DNA of 64,000 bases from Chromohalobacter beijerinckii (GCF_023061185.1 NZ_JAKGAK010000016.1:1-64000); one strand, 5' to 3'. Positions 16,866-27,132 are shown, counted from the first letter of the stretch. Numbers and translations are program-made. The notes: a model not told the origin generated them from the letters alone.

Positions 16866-17614
16866 CGTAGAACCCTCCGCTGAATGCGCATGAACAGGAA
16901 GTCGAACAGGGCGTAGAGCGCGGCGATGGTCAGCATGTAGACCACCACCACATCGGTGGCGAGCAGGCCCGAGGCTTCCATCATGCGCTGGCCGATGCCG
17001 GGAATGCCGAACAGCTCGGCGGCGACCACCGTCATCCAGCCTTGGCCCAGGCCGGCACGCAGTCCCCCGAGGATGCCCGGCGCCGCCGCCGGCAGGCTGA
17101 TCTTGGCCAGCCGCGCGCTGAAACCGCCCTGGCCGAAGGCCCGGGCGACTTCGTAGTAGCCGTCGTCGATGGCGCGCACCGCGCTGTAGCTGGTGAAGTA
17201 ATTGATCCAGAACACGCCGATGCTGATGATGAAAGCAGCGGCGGTTTCGGTCACGCCGAACCAGATGATCGCGAAGGGGATCCAGGCCAGCGGCGGAATC
17301 GGCCGCAGCAGGCGTGCCAGCCAGCTGTGGGCGGCATCGAACCGGGGCAGCAGCGCCGCGGCCATGCCGACCGCAATCCCCAGCACCGAGCCGATCACCA
17401 GGCCAATACTGTAATGGGAGAGGCTGGACAACACGACGTCGAGCCAGATGCCGTCCAGCACTTCCGCCCAGAGTACCCCGGGAATCTGCGAGGGCAACGG
17501 CACCAGGTTACTCGGCAGCCAGCCCACGCGCAGGGCCGTCTCCCAGAGCGCCACCAGGGCGGCAAGGCTGACGGCGCTGATCAGGGTGCGTCGATGGCGT
17601 GCGGGACGCGTCAT
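16853..17614 (-). CDS. ABC transporter permease (nitrate/sulfonate/taurine type)
   Basis: The 253-residue inner-membrane protein has about six helices and the BPD_transp_1 coupling segment EVARAFGQGGFSARLAKISLPAAAPGILGGLRAGLG, which contacts the ATPase. The helix pattern matches SsuC/TauC. The start overlaps the end of the binding-protein gene by four bases, and its own end overlaps the ATPase start, so all are co-translated. Confidence 0.88.
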   Translation of the reverse strand: MTRPARHRRTLISAVSLAALVALWETALRVGWLPSNLVPLPSQIPGVLWAEVLDGIWLDVVLSSLSHYSIGLVIGSVLGIAVGMAAALLPRFDAAHSWLARLLRPIPPLAWIPFAIIWFGVTETAAAFIISIGVFWINYFTSYSAVRAIDDGYYEVARAFGQGGFSARLAKISLPAAAPGILGGLRAGLGQGWMTVVAAELFGIPGIGQRMMEASGLLATDVVVVYMLTIAALYALFDFLFMRIQRRVLRWQQ

Positions 17615-18648
17615 GGCGCTGCGTTCTCCGTCGAGGACATCACGGCGTCATAGACCGACGTATCGAAGAGCGCATCCACGTCCACGGGCTTCTTCAGCGT
17701 GCCGATGCGACGCTGGAAGTCGGCCATGGTACGCGTGGCGTCGATGATCATGTGCGGGTCGGCCAGATAGTTGGACGACGGCGAGGACAAGGCGGCGGTG
17801 ACAGTTTCCTCGTCGATGAGCCGCTTGCCGACGAACTCGCGCACGTACGGCGCGGCCTTCGCGGGCTCGTTCTCGAGCATCTCGGTGGCGCGGACGTGCT
17901 GCGCGACCAGAGCCTGGATCGCCTCGGGATGCTCCTCGAGCACGGCCTCGCGTACTGCCAGCACCGCGCCGGGCTGGTGAGGCAGCATGTCGTTGCCGCG
18001 TGCCACGACTCGAGCGTCGGGATCGCGTTGCTGCACGACACTGAGGATCGGCTCGAGGGTCGAGGCGGCGTCCACCGCGCCAGCCAGCAGCGATTGCTGA
18101 ACCCTTGAGGCCCCCATGGTGACGATATCCACCGCGTCCGCGTCGACCCCGATCTGCTCTTCCAGCCAGTAGCGCAGCACGGTGTAGGGCACCGAGCCAT
18201 TGGGGAAGGTGGCGATCTTGGGCTTGCGGCCCTGCGTCTCGGTGAACTGGGCGATGGCGGCCGCCGGATCATTGCCCTCGAAGGCATTGGCGAGCTCGCC
18301 GCGGGCGATCAGCCCGATCTGCTCCTGGATGCTGGCGGCGAGCACCTTGATCGGCACACCGTTGGCTCGGGCGACCATGGCCGGCCCAATGCCGAAGTTC
18401 ATCACGTCGAGCTTGCCGGATGCCAGCGCCTGCACCATGGCCGGACCGCTGGAGAAGCGCGTCAACTCGAGATCCAGCCCCGCCTCGTCGGTCCAGCCGG
18501 CGCCCTCCATGACGAACAATTGCGCGACCGGCAGGATGGGCATGTAGCCGACCTCGAGAGTCGTCGTTTCGTCGTTCTGGGCCAGGGCCGTACTCGGCAG
18601 CAGGACGGTCAGCGCGAGCGCGCCGATCCAGTGAAACAGTCGTCGCAT
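17611..18648 (-). CDS. ABC transporter substrate-binding protein (SsuA/TauA/NMT1-like)
   Basis: The 345-residue exported protein starts with a signal peptide (MRRLFHWIGALALTVLLPST, cleavage near ALAQ). The mature part has the SsuA/TauA layout: GYMPILPVAQLFVMEGAGW, then SGPAMVQALASGKLDVMNFGIGPAM, which shapes the anion pocket, then KIATFPNGSVPYTVLRYWL. The start at 18648 has a GGAGA site; a longer in-frame start at 18684 would spoil the signal peptide. It is the first gene of the operon. The ligand is probably a sulfonated or similar anionic organic compound. Confidence 0.85.
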   Translation of the reverse strand: MRRLFHWIGALALTVLLPSTALAQNDETTTLEVGYMPILPVAQLFVMEGAGWTDEAGLDLELTRFSSGPAMVQALASGKLDVMNFGIGPAMVARANGVPIKVLAASIQEQIGLIARGELANAFEGNDPAAAIAQFTETQGRKPKIATFPNGSVPYTVLRYWLEEQIGVDADAVDIVTMGASRVQQSLLAGAVDAASTLEPILSVVQQRDPDARVVARGNDMLPHQPGAVLAVREAVLEEHPEAIQALVAQHVRATEMLENEPAKAAPYVREFVGKRLIDEETVTAALSSPSSNYLADPHMIIDATRTMADFQRRIGTLKKPVDVDALFDTSVYDAVMSSTENAAP

Positions 18649-18764
18649 GGCGAGTCTCCGGGGGATAAGCGATAGGTTCGCCACTATAGCGACTTGCTGG
18701 GAATAACGAAAAAGACCCGAACGACGATTTGGTTATAAATATATGCGTGCTATCCGCGTAACGC

Positions 18765-19295
18765 TCACGGCGCCGGGCCGGCCGCGCCCAGGTAGTGCTT
18801 GCGCCAGTAGCGGATATCCAGCGAGGACACGGTCACTTCACGGCCGCTGCCGGGCGCGTGGATCATCCGTCGGTCGCCCAGGTAAATTCCCACGTGGGTG
18901 GCGCGATCCCCGGCTCCGAAGAACAGCAGATCCCCTGGTCGCGCCTGCTCGCGATGATCGAGCGTCTGGTACTGCTGATTGGAAGTGCGTGGTACATCGA
19001 TCCCAGCCGCATGGTATGCAACTTGCACTAGCCCGGAACAATCCACCCCAGTCTCCAGCGAATTGCCGCCCCATTTATAAGGTGTGCCCAGCGCCTGCTT
19101 GGCGTTGGAAATGATCAGTGCCCGCTCGATGGAGAGGCCCTCCGCCGTGGTCGGGCCGGGATCGTGCGTCTCGATGCGTTGGCTCGACGAACACCCGGCC
19201 AGAACGAGCAAGCATAAAAGCAGCGCCAAAGTCGCTTGTAAGCGCGGCGCAGCCACTGCCGCGGACGATGAATGGGTGACAGGATCACTCTCCAT
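18765..19295 (-). CDS. NlpC/P60-family lipoprotein peptidase
   Basis: The 176-residue cell-wall hydrolase has a lipoprotein signal (LLLCLLVLAGC lipobox, Cys near residue 34) and an NlpC/P60 domain with the catalytic cysteine in GVDCSGLVQVAYHAAGI, histidine in RATHVGIYLGD and a third polar residue in MIHAPGSG. It resembles Spr/MepS, which cleaves D-Ala-meso-DAP crosslinks. The ATG at 19295 has an AGGAG site, while longer in-frame starts do not. Confidence 0.9.
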   Translation of the reverse strand: MESDPVTHSSSAAVAAPRLQATLALLLCLLVLAGCSSSQRIETHDPGPTTAEGLSIERALIISNAKQALGTPYKWGGNSLETGVDCSGLVQVAYHAAGIDVPRTSNQQYQTLDHREQARPGDLLFFGAGDRATHVGIYLGDRRMIHAPGSGREVTVSSLDIRYWRKHYLGAAGPAP

Positions 19296-19378
19296 GCGAG
19301 CTCCTACAGTCGGAATCCGATGAGCGACAAGAATGCCAGCAGTGTAGCCAAAGATGCTACGGGGGTGAGAGCGCCAGC

Positions 19379-20275
19379 TCATACTGGCGCCGCTTTGTTA
19401 AGGTCGACCGTTGATCGGGCCTGAATATGGGCTTGCAGGCTCAACGCGAGCTGACGCGCCGCCTCCTTGGGGCGTCCCGGGCTGCGGTGCAGAGCGATTT
19501 CGGTCATGGGCAGCTCGGGGAGCCCCTCGGCGCTATCGATGATGCTCAGGTCCGAGCCCAGCATGGAGGGTGTGAGCACCGTTATAGCCAAGCCCGCGCG
19601 TACCGCGGCCGTAAGGCCGGACAAACTGGCGCTGGTATAGGCGATTCGCCAGGGGATGCCTACGGCGTCGAGTGCCGCCAGGGCGCGTTCCCTGAAGATG
19701 CAAACCCCATCCGTAGAGACCGCCAGGGGCAGCGGTGTGCGGCGTTGGGTGTCATGTCCGGGGGCGCCGGCCCACACCGTGGGCTCCTGACACAGCACCT
19801 CGCCGCCGGGACTCTTGGGCTGACGCGTGGTGATCGCCAGGTCCAGGCTGCCGGCGCGCACGCTTTGCACTAGATCCACGCTGAGCCCGCAGTCCACCTG
19901 CAATTCGACTCCCGGATACTGGGCCTCGAACTCGGATAGCGCCTCGGGCAGATAGACCACGTAGTCGTCGGGTATTCCCAGGCGTACCACGCCATCCAGC
20001 CTTTGATCGCTGACATCCTGCCAGGCGAGCGCGTTCTGGCGCAGCATCTGCCGTGCGTGCGAGAGCAGACGTTCTCCCGCCGGCGTAGGGATCGGCGCTT
20101 TCCGCCCACGCTGCAACAAAGGCTGCTCGAAGGTTTCTTCCAGACGCTTCATGTGCGCACTGACGGTCGATTGCGCCAGGTGCAGGGCGTCCGCCGCCGC
20201 GGTGAATCCGCCCTTGTCCACCACCGTGACAAAGGTGTTGAGCACCACGAGATCCAAGGGTCGAAAGTTGGTCAT
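19379..20275 (-). CDS. LysR-family transcriptional regulator
   Basis: The 298-residue regulator has an N-terminal helix-turn-helix (LNTFVTVVDKGGFTAAADAL, then LAQSTVSAHMKRLEE) and a LysR substrate-binding domain from about residue 90. It is divergent from a DMT exporter gene with 123 bases between the starts, the usual layout for a LysR regulator and its target. The inducer is not known. Confidence 0.88.
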   Translation of the reverse strand: MTNFRPLDLVVLNTFVTVVDKGGFTAAADALHLAQSTVSAHMKRLEETFEQPLLQRGRKAPIPTPAGERLLSHARQMLRQNALAWQDVSDQRLDGVVRLGIPDDYVVYLPEALSEFEAQYPGVELQVDCGLSVDLVQSVRAGSLDLAITTRQPKSPGGEVLCQEPTVWAGAPGHDTQRRTPLPLAVSTDGVCIFRERALAALDAVGIPWRIAYTSASLSGLTAAVRAGLAITVLTPSMLGSDLSIIDSAEGLPELPMTEIALHRSPGRPKEAARQLALSLQAHIQARSTVDLNKAAPV

Positions 20276-20290
20276 TCAGCACCATCACGA

Positions 20291-20328
20291 ATCATGATCG
20301 AAATATCGAAACTCTTCGTTTCCATGAT
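20291..20328. promoter_or_regulatory. Candidate LysR binding region
   Basis: Nested dyads lie just upstream of lysR in the divergent region: ATCATG (20291-20296) with CATGAT (20323-20328), enclosing GAAAC-TCTTC-GTTTC (20308-20322). The position suits control of lysR and the DMT exporter; binding is inferred. Confidence 0.35.
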
Positions 20329-20398
20329 AATTCATGCGGCCCCAGACTGCTCGCGTCACATACCACCCACGCCGATTCGGTATACACAGGAGCAGGCC

Positions 20399-21280
20399 AT
20401 GACCAGCACACGCACCACCGCCGGACTACTGGCAGGCCTTCTGACCGTCACGCTTTGGGCCAGCCTGCCGGTATTGCGCGACCTGATCAATCTGCCGCCG
20501 ATGTTGACGGCGGCCGTCGCCATGGGGGCGGCTGCGTTGATGGCACAGCTCATGGGATGGCGTGGTGCGCCGGCCGGCGCGGCCGCATGGCGCAGAAGGA
20601 AATTCTGGTTGATGGGTGTCGGTGGCCTGACGGGCGCGCTGTATTTCTATTTCTCCGCCCTGAGCAAAGGCGACCCGGCCAAGATCACGCTCGTGACGTA
20701 CCTCTGGCCGTTGGGATTCATGCTCGTGGCAGACTTGCTGGCCGGGCGTGGTCTTAGGGCGCGTACCTTACTGGGGTCGGCCGTGGCGTTTGCGGGGCTG
20801 GTGCCGCTGGTGCTCTCGAACGCTCAGGGCGAACCGACCTCGGCACTGGGCTATATGCAGGGCATGGCCTCCGGCGCCTCCTGGATCATGTTCTCCCTCT
20901 ATCTCCGGGGGCGCGCCGCCTTGTCCTGGGTGGACTACAAGCACCTGTTCGCCGTTGCCGCCGTCGCCTCCTGGGGGCTGCACCGTGCGTTCGAAACCGC
21001 TCCCGAGCACGCGACGGCGATGGACTGGGGCGTGGCGGCGCTCATCGGGATCGGCCCTTATGGGCTGGCGTTCATCACCTGGGGGTACGCCCTGTTGAGA
21101 AGCTCCTCCACGTTGCTGGGCGTGCTGACGTATTTCGTGCCCGTCATGTCGTCGGTGCTGCTGATCCTGGTGGGGCGTGCCGCGTTCAGTCTGCCGCTGG
21201 TCATCGCCTTCGTGGGCGTGCTGGGCAGCGCCGTGATTACGCAGATGAAGAGACGTCCCCAGGGGGCGGTGAGTTCTTGA
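20399..21280 (+). CDS. DMT-superfamily exporter, YddG-like
   Basis: The 293-residue protein has ten helices in two EamA halves. The segment ALYFYFSALSKGDPAKITLVTYLWPLGFMLV and the C-terminal LRSSSTLLGVLTYFVPVMSS resemble YddG-type aromatic amino acid exporters. The ATG at 20399 has an AGGAGC site. It lies opposite a LysR regulator that probably controls it and is followed by a hairpin. Confidence 0.82.
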   Translation: MTSTRTTAGLLAGLLTVTLWASLPVLRDLINLPPMLTAAVAMGAAALMAQLMGWRGAPAGAAAWRRRKFWLMGVGGLTGALYFYFSALSKGDPAKITLVTYLWPLGFMLVADLLAGRGLRARTLLGSAVAFAGLVPLVLSNAQGEPTSALGYMQGMASGASWIMFSLYLRGRAALSWVDYKHLFAVAAVASWGLHRAFETAPEHATAMDWGVAALIGIGPYGLAFITWGYALLRSSSTLLGVLTYFVPVMSSVLLILVGRAAFSLPLVIAFVGVLGSAVITQMKRRPQGAVSS

Positions 21281-21282
21281 GA

Positions 21283-21312
21283 CGACAGCCGCTCCGTTCG
21301 GGGCGGCTGTCG
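21283..21312. terminator. Hairpin between convergent exporter and zinT
   Basis: The stem CGACAGCCGC (21283-21292) pairs with GCGGCTGTCG (21303-21312), extended by CC/GG. It lies directly after the exporter stop and before the zinT stop on the other strand. There is no U-run, so termination strength is uncertain. Confidence 0.6.
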
Positions 21313-21344
21313 CCGAGGATGCCGAGTGGCATGCACAGGTCCGG

Positions 21345-22052
21345 TCAATGCGCCATCATTTCCCGCGCGATGGCGTCACCGTCTAGATGGGAGGGGTAGT
21401 AGGTCGGCCAGTTCGTGACCTCGTCCAGCAGGGCGGCGCGATCGTCGCCCCAGTAAAGGTGGTAGTGGTCGGCATCCGTGGGATAGATGGCGTGGTCGCT
21501 GAACTGGATGTAGCGAGGCGCGTCGGCGCTGCCGCCGTCACGCTCGAAGATATAGCGCACGCCGCGATTGCCCGCCTCGTAGGTGAGGATTTCATGGCTG
21601 TCGTAGGTGTATTCCCCCGTGCGCTTGCCGTCGTCTCCGTAGAACGAGACCTGATCGCCCTCGATCACGATACGGTCGACGTCCGTGCGATAGCCGGTCG
21701 TGTAGTACTGCTTGTAGTCGGCCGCCGTCTTGTCATCGCTTTGTGCGGCCTTGTGCGCGAAGACGTCATTCAGCGTGCCGTCCTGCAGATAGGGATAGAC
21801 CGACTGCCAGCCGCCCTCCCAGTCCGACAAGGCGCGGTCCTCGACCTGATCATCATCGAAGTAACCGGCGTAGATATCGCTGTCGTGATGATCGTGGGAG
21901 TGATCGTGCTCATGCTTATGCCCATGATCGTGGCTGTGATCGTGCTCATGTGCATGGTGGTCGTGGTCATCCTGCTGCGCGACGGCCGGTGGCACGCTCG
22001 CCAGCGATAGCAGGCCGAGCGTGAGAGCGGCATGAGTGGATAGGTGGCGCAT
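21345..22052 (-). CDS. zinT: Periplasmic zinc-binding protein ZinT
   Basis: The 235-residue protein has a signal peptide ending near AVAQ, a His/Asp-rich stretch of about 35 residues (residues 28-60, HDHHAHEHDHSHDHGH and more) and a lipocalin-like ZinT domain from DIYAGYFDDDQVEDRALSDWEGGWQSV to the end, with DHAIYPTDADHYHLYWGDD, which carries conserved metal-binding histidines. ZinT scavenges zinc in the periplasm and hands it to ZnuA. An AAGGAG site and a Zur-like half-palindrome precede it, and znuA lies just upstream on the same strand. Confidence 0.93.
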   Translation of the reverse strand: MRHLSTHAALTLGLLSLASVPPAVAQQDDHDHHAHEHDHSHDHGHKHEHDHSHDHHDSDIYAGYFDDDQVEDRALSDWEGGWQSVYPYLQDGTLNDVFAHKAAQSDDKTAADYKQYYTTGYRTDVDRIVIEGDQVSFYGDDGKRTGEYTYDSHEILTYEAGNRGVRYIFERDGGSADAPRYIQFSDHAIYPTDADHYHLYWGDDRAALLDEVTNWPTYYPSHLDGDAIAREMMAH

Positions 22053-22093
22053 CGTGATCTCCTTGTGTGAATCAGCGTTAGTACAGTGAAAAG

Positions 22094-22116
22094 CGTTTAA
22101 TACGTTATAACATATC
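22094..22116. promoter_or_regulatory. Zur-like site upstream of zinT
   Basis: ATAACATATC at 22107-22116 is an intact half-site matching those of the znuA/znuC and GTPase boxes; the left half (22094-22103) is degenerate. The core also reads as the palindrome GTTATAAC. It lies 42 bases before the zinT start. Confidence 0.6.
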
Positions 22117-22167
22117 TTTTTGTGACGCTAGGCAAAAAGCAATGGCACGGGTGGTCGCGCGCTTCCA

Positions 22168-23133
<966 letters not shown>

Positions 23134-23174
23134 CTAACGGTTCTCCAAGCATGTGTGAGCGAGTATTGAACACC

Positions 23175-23197
23175 AATATGTTATGTTATAACATATT
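23175..23197. promoter_or_regulatory. Zur box between znuA and znuCB
   Basis: Two perfect 10-bp arms, AATATGTTAT and ATAACATATT, are separated by GTT, the 23-bp architecture of gammaproteobacterial Zur sites. It lies 42 bases from the znuA start and 83 bases from the znuC start, so it can control both directions. Confidence 0.85.
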
Positions 23198-23279
23198 TAT
23201 TCACACAAGGAGCAACCCTTCTCTTTCATCCGTGGAGCCATCCATCAGTGGAGTAACGACGCATGTATCCGGAGTCCTC

Positions 23280-24002
23280 ATGAAACTGCTGTCGATCGAC
23301 GCGCTGGATGTCGCCTTCGGGGGGCACCTCGTGCTCGAGGACATTCATCTCGACCTCGCCCGGGGCGAAATCGTCACCATCGTCGGCCCCAACGGCTCGG
23401 GCAAAACCACCCTGCTGAAAAGCATCATCGGCGCATTGACGCCCCGTCGAGGGCGTATCGAGAAGGCTTCGGGCCTGGTCGTTGGCTACGTGCCCCAGCG
23501 CCTGCATCTCGATGCCACCTTGCCGATGACGGTATCGCGCTTGATGCGACTCCCGCGTCGGCACTCGGCACACGACATCGAATCGGCGCTCCGCCGAGCG
23601 GGGGTCACGCCACAGGCCGATAGCCAGATCAATGATCTCTCGGGCGGACAGTTTCAGCGTGTGCTGCTGGCGCGTGCACTGCTTTCGTCGCCCGATCTCC
23701 TGATCCTCGATGAGGCAACTCAGGGACTCGATCAGCAGGGAATGGCCGACTTTTATCGTCAAATCGAGCGGGTGCGCCAGGAACTGGGGTGTGCCGTGCT
23801 GATGGTCAGCCACGAATTGCATGTCGTGATGCGAACCTCGGATCGCGTGATATGCCTGAACCGATCCATCTGCTGTGCGGGAACCCCGGAAGGGGTCGCG
23901 GCCTCGCCGGCCTATCGCGCCATGTTCGGTCACGATGACGACGACGGCATGGCGCTCTACCGCCATCACCATACGCCGACCTCCCTGGAGCCTTCCCCGT
24001 GA
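23280..24002 (+). CDS. znuC: Zinc ABC transporter ATP-binding protein ZnuC
   Basis: The 240-residue ATPase has Walker A GPNGSGKTT, signature LSGGQFQRVLLARAL and Walker B LLILDEATQGLD, with a ZnuC-type C-terminal tail. It energises zinc import through ZnuB. The ATG at 23280 with a GGAG site matches the family start; the frame is open back to 23151, but that part overlaps the Zur box. Its stop overlaps the GTG start of znuB. Confidence 0.93.
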   Translation: MKLLSIDALDVAFGGHLVLEDIHLDLARGEIVTIVGPNGSGKTTLLKSIIGALTPRRGRIEKASGLVVGYVPQRLHLDATLPMTVSRLMRLPRRHSAHDIESALRRAGVTPQADSQINDLSGGQFQRVLLARALLSSPDLLILDEATQGLDQQGMADFYRQIERVRQELGCAVLMVSHELHVVMRTSDRVICLNRSICCAGTPEGVAASPAYRAMFGHDDDDGMALYRHHHTPTSLEPSP

Positions 24003-24826
24003 TTCTCGACGACTTTCTGGTACGTGCCACCCTGGCCGGTGTGGGCGTCGCCCTGGCGGCCGCACCGCTGGGTTGCCTGGTGGTCTGGCGGCGCATGGCG
24101 TTTTTCGGTGATGCGACCGCGCATGCGGCCATCCTGGGCGTCGCGCTTGCCCTGTTGATGTCGATGTCGATTTTCGCCGGTGTCCTGGTGGTCTCGTTGC
24201 TCATGGCCACGATCGTGTCGCTGCTGAGCGGTAAGGGGTATGCCATGGATACGCTGCTGGGAGTCATGGCACATTCGTCGCTGGCATTGGGCTTGGTGGC
24301 AGTGTCCTTCGTTTCCGGCGTGCGTCTCGATCTGATGGCCTACCTGTTCGGCGATATCCTCGCCGTCGGTAAGGCCGATCTTGCCGTCATCTGGGGAGGC
24401 GCGGCGCTGGTCATGGCGTTGATGGGGTGGCGCTGGTCGCGCCTGCTGACCGCGACGCTCAATGCGGATCTGGCCTTTGCCAGCGGCATCGATCCACGCC
24501 GCGAACAGCTCATCCTCACCTTGTCGCTGGCCATCGTGGTGGCCGTTGCGTTGAAGGTCGTAGGGGTCTTGCTGATCGCCGCCCTGTTGATCATTCCCGC
24601 GGCGACGGCACGCACGTTCAGCCGCACGCCGGAGACCATGGTGGTGGCCGCGGCCCTGGTCGGCATGACGGCTGCCGTCGGCGGGCTGCAGACGGCTTAT
24701 TGGTTCGATACGCCGACGGGCCCTACCATCGTCAGTCTCGCGGCGGCCTTGTTTGCGCTGGCGGGCGTGATCGCGAATGCCCGGCGCTTGCTGTGGCGGG
24801 CCATGGCATCCCGCGCCGGGAGGTGA
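23999..24826 (+). CDS. znuB: Zinc ABC transporter permease ZnuB
   Basis: The 275-residue inner-membrane protein has eight to nine helices and the ABC-3 family coupling segment LLGVMAHSSLALGLVA, plus VVGVLLIAALLIIPAATARTF. It forms the zinc channel with ZnuC. Translation starts at a GTG whose last bases overlap the znuC stop (GTGA), so the two are translationally coupled. A perfect hairpin follows. Confidence 0.92.
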   Translation: MILDDFLVRATLAGVGVALAAAPLGCLVVWRRMAFFGDATAHAAILGVALALLMSMSIFAGVLVVSLLMATIVSLLSGKGYAMDTLLGVMAHSSLALGLVAVSFVSGVRLDLMAYLFGDILAVGKADLAVIWGGAALVMALMGWRWSRLLTATLNADLAFASGIDPRREQLILTLSLAIVVAVALKVVGVLLIAALLIIPAATARTFSRTPETMVVAAALVGMTAAVGGLQTAYWFDTPTGPTIVSLAAALFALAGVIANARRLLWRAMASRAGR

Positions 24827-24830
24827 GACG

Positions 24831-24859
24831 CCGAGCCCGCCTCCATTGGGCGGGCTCGG
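24831..24859. terminator. Terminator between znuB and folE2
   Basis: A perfect 11-bp stem, CCGAGCCCGCC with GGCGGGCTCGG, has a 7-base loop and lies between convergent genes. No strong U-run follows on either strand. Confidence 0.7.
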
Positions 24860-24884
24860 GAGAGAGGAACTGCACGCCCCGGCA

Positions 24885-25799
24885 TCAGGGGTACGCGGAT
24901 GTCCAGTTCCATTCGGCATGCGCGACCGCATCATGCGCATGCAGGCTTTCGGCGTGCACGATGCGTACCTGGAAGCCCTGCACCTCGTCGCGCGCTTGCA
25001 GGGCATGCCGTACACGGCGCGCCGCATCCTCGCAGAACATCAAGTTATGACCGTTGGCCAGGGCGAACGCCTGCTCATCGACACGTTTGACGGCCGTCTG
25101 CAGGGCCGTGCCCAGGGCGTCCTCGACCGTGTCGATCAGCGCCGTCACGGGCAGAGTCTCGAGGTCGTCGGCCAGGCGCAGTGAGAGGTGCGCCTGGCTG
25201 CGCTGGCTATGCGGCGTCGCCAGGATACCCTGCTCGCTTCCCAGCCACGTCCTGACGGCATCGTGGCTGATCGGCATGTCGGTAAAGTCCTCGTCGAACG
25301 CTTGCTGGATCGATTGGCGCGCGAGGGCCGCCGAGCAAGGACAGGTCGAGGAGTAACCGATCGTCACCTCGAGAATCGCCTGCATGCCCTGTGCATCTTG
25401 GCGGCAGCGCAATGCGCAGGGGTACGCCTTCCAGCCGGCGCGTGGGCTGATCAATGCAGGGCGCTTGATCAGAACGTCACCGCTCAGGTCGAGAAAGGCC
25501 GTGCGGGCCAAACCATCATGGCTCGTCAGGAAGCGCTGCAATACCGCGCCCAGGCCTGACAGCGTCACCTCCTCATTTTCCAGGGCCTCCAGTGCCAGAT
25601 AAAGGCGTGACATGTGAATGCCTCGCGCCGAGGTTGCATCCAGGGAAACACCGGCCGAGGCGCGACCGTTGACGGCACTGTTCGCCAGACGAAACGGTAG
25701 CGCGATGTCTTCCATTCCCACCCAGGCCAGCGGGCCTTCCAGGTCGGATGCGCCGTTTGCCACGTCGTGCAATGTCTGTGAATTCATGGGCTCTTGCAT
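24885..25799 (-). CDS. folE2: GTP cyclohydrolase FolE2 (type IB)
   Basis: The 304-residue enzyme makes dihydroneopterin triphosphate from GTP for folate synthesis and belongs to the metal-promiscuous FolE2 family. It shows IGYSSTCPCSAALARQSI with the metal-binding cysteine, the conserved SRLYLALEAL and a terminal active-site region (HNLMFCEDAARRV, HAHDAVAHAE). Many bacteria place folE2 under Zur to replace zinc-dependent FolE in zinc shortage, which fits the location here. It starts 7 bases after the stop of the COG0523 GTPase gene and shares its transcript. An ATG at 25787 is an alternative start. Confidence 0.92.
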   Translation of the reverse strand: MQEPMNSQTLHDVANGASDLEGPLAWVGMEDIALPFRLANSAVNGRASAGVSLDATSARGIHMSRLYLALEALENEEVTLSGLGAVLQRFLTSHDGLARTAFLDLSGDVLIKRPALISPRAGWKAYPCALRCRQDAQGMQAILEVTIGYSSTCPCSAALARQSIQQAFDEDFTDMPISHDAVRTWLGSEQGILATPHSQRSQAHLSLRLADDLETLPVTALIDTVEDALGTALQTAVKRVDEQAFALANGHNLMFCEDAARRVRHALQARDEVQGFQVRIVHAESLHAHDAVAHAEWNWTSAYP

Positions 25800-25806
25800 G
25801 CGTTTC

Positions 25807-27039
25807 TCAGTCCCAGGCTGGAAAGGGGTCGGGCAGTGTCTGCCAATGTGTTTTGCCGGCGAGCATCTCCTCTTCACTCAACAAGCAGGCGTCGAGTGCC
25901 TGGCGCATTTGTGCCTGATTCAGGCGTTGGCCGATGAAGACCAATTCCTGGCGCATGTCGCCGAATGGCTCCTGCCATTTCTCCATGATCGCCTCCCGAT
26001 ACTCGGGGTCGTCGGGCCAATGCGATTCGGGTACGGCTTTCCAAAACAGGCCCGCGAAGCCGTAATGGGCGATGCCACCGGCTTGACTCCATTGCCCGAC
26101 GTGTTGCGGCCGTGTGGCCAGCCAGAAGAAACCCTTGGAACGTAGTAGCGTGGCGTCGAAGCCATCGCCATGAATTAGCTCGTAGAATTTCTGCGGATGA
26201 AAAGGGCGCCGGGCATGATAGGTGAAGCTTGAGATACCGTATTCTTCGGTTTCCGGCACGTGCTCGCCGCGCATTTCCTTCAACCACCCCGGGGCCTGCT
26301 GGGCGCGTTCGAAACTGAAACGCCCGGTATCCAGGACCTTATCCAGCGGCACTTGGCCATGCGTCATGGGGATCAACTCAGCCTCCGGGTTGAGTGAGCG
26401 CAGCACCGCCGTCAGTTCATTGAGCTGCTCGGTATCGAGCAGGTCCGTCTTGCTGATCAGCAAGACATCGCAGAACTCGACCTGATCGACCAACAGGTCG
26501 GCGACATTGCGTTCGTCTTCCTCGCCCAGGCTTTCTCCGGCCTCGGCCAATGATTGAGCCTCATGATATTGGGAAAGGAAATTGGCGCCATCCACCACGG
26601 TAACCAGCGTATCCAGCCGAGCGACTTGGGAGAGGCTTTGCCCGCCTTCGTCCGTGAAGGTAAAGGTTTCAGCCACCGGCAGTGGTTCGGAAACGCCCGT
26701 GGATTCGATCACCAGATGATCGAAGCGCCCCTCGGCGGCCAGACGCCGCACCTCGACCAGCAGGTCTTCGCGCAGGGTGCAGCAAATGCAGCCATTGCTC
26801 ATCTCGACCAGGCGCTCCTCGGCCCGGTTGAGCGTCACCGCATTCGTATCCGAGTGCTCCTTGTCAGGCGCCCCCCGGACCAGCGAAGCATCGATGTTGA
26901 CCTCGCTCATGTCGTTGACGATCACCGCCACGCGACGTCCTTCACGGTTGGCGAGGATGTGATTGAGTAGCGTGGTTTTGCCGGCCCCAAGAAAGCCGGA
27001 TAGCACGGTGACCGGAAGTGTTGGCTGCGATGACGCCAT
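25807..27039 (-). CDS. COG0523 GTPase, zinc metallochaperone (ZigA/YeiR/CobW-like)
   Basis: The 410-residue G3E GTPase has the P-loop [13 protein letters not shown], the COG0523 metal motif [11 protein letters not shown] (CxCC), the nucleotide motif ISKTDLL, and a C-terminal CobW_C domain ([13 protein letters not shown] to the end). Zur-controlled members are proposed to deliver zinc to key enzymes during zinc limitation. The start at 27039 has a GAGGG site; an ATG at 27054 lacks one. A perfect Zur palindrome lies 69 bases upstream, and folE2 follows in the same operon. Confidence 0.9.
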   Translation of the reverse strand: MASSQPTLPVTVLSGFLGAGKTTLLNHILANREGRRVAVIVNDMSEVNIDASLVRGAPDKEHSDTNAVTLNRAEERLVEMSNGCICCTLREDLLVEVRRLAAEGRFDHLVIESTGVSEPLPVAETFTFTDEGGQSLSQVARLDTLVTVVDGANFLSQYHEAQSLAEAGESLGEEDERNVADLLVDQVEFCDVLLISKTDLLDTEQLNELTAVLRSLNPEAELIPMTHGQVPLDKVLDTGRFSFERAQQAPGWLKEMRGEHVPETEEYGISSFTYHARRPFHPQKFYELIHGDGFDATLLRSKGFFWLATRPQHVGQWSQAGGIAHYGFAGLFWKAVPESHWPDDPEYREAIMEKWQEPFGDMRQELVFIGQRLNQAQMRQALDACLLSEEEMLAGKTHWQTLPDPFPAWD

Positions 27040-27107
27040 CCTGTTTTCCCTCATGTTTGGTGATAATGCATTTCCCGCGACGTCTCGATGTACGTGGCAG
27101 CATATAT

Positions 27108-27132
27108 AGATATGTTATACCATAACATATCT
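27108..27132. promoter_or_regulatory. Zur box between the COG0523 GTPase and the beta-lactamase gene
   Basis: The arms AGATATGTTAT and ATAACATATCT (11 bp, perfect) are separated by ACC, the same 3-base spacing as the znu box. It lies 69 bases before the GTPase start and 87 bases before the divergent beta-lactamase start. Confidence 0.88.
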
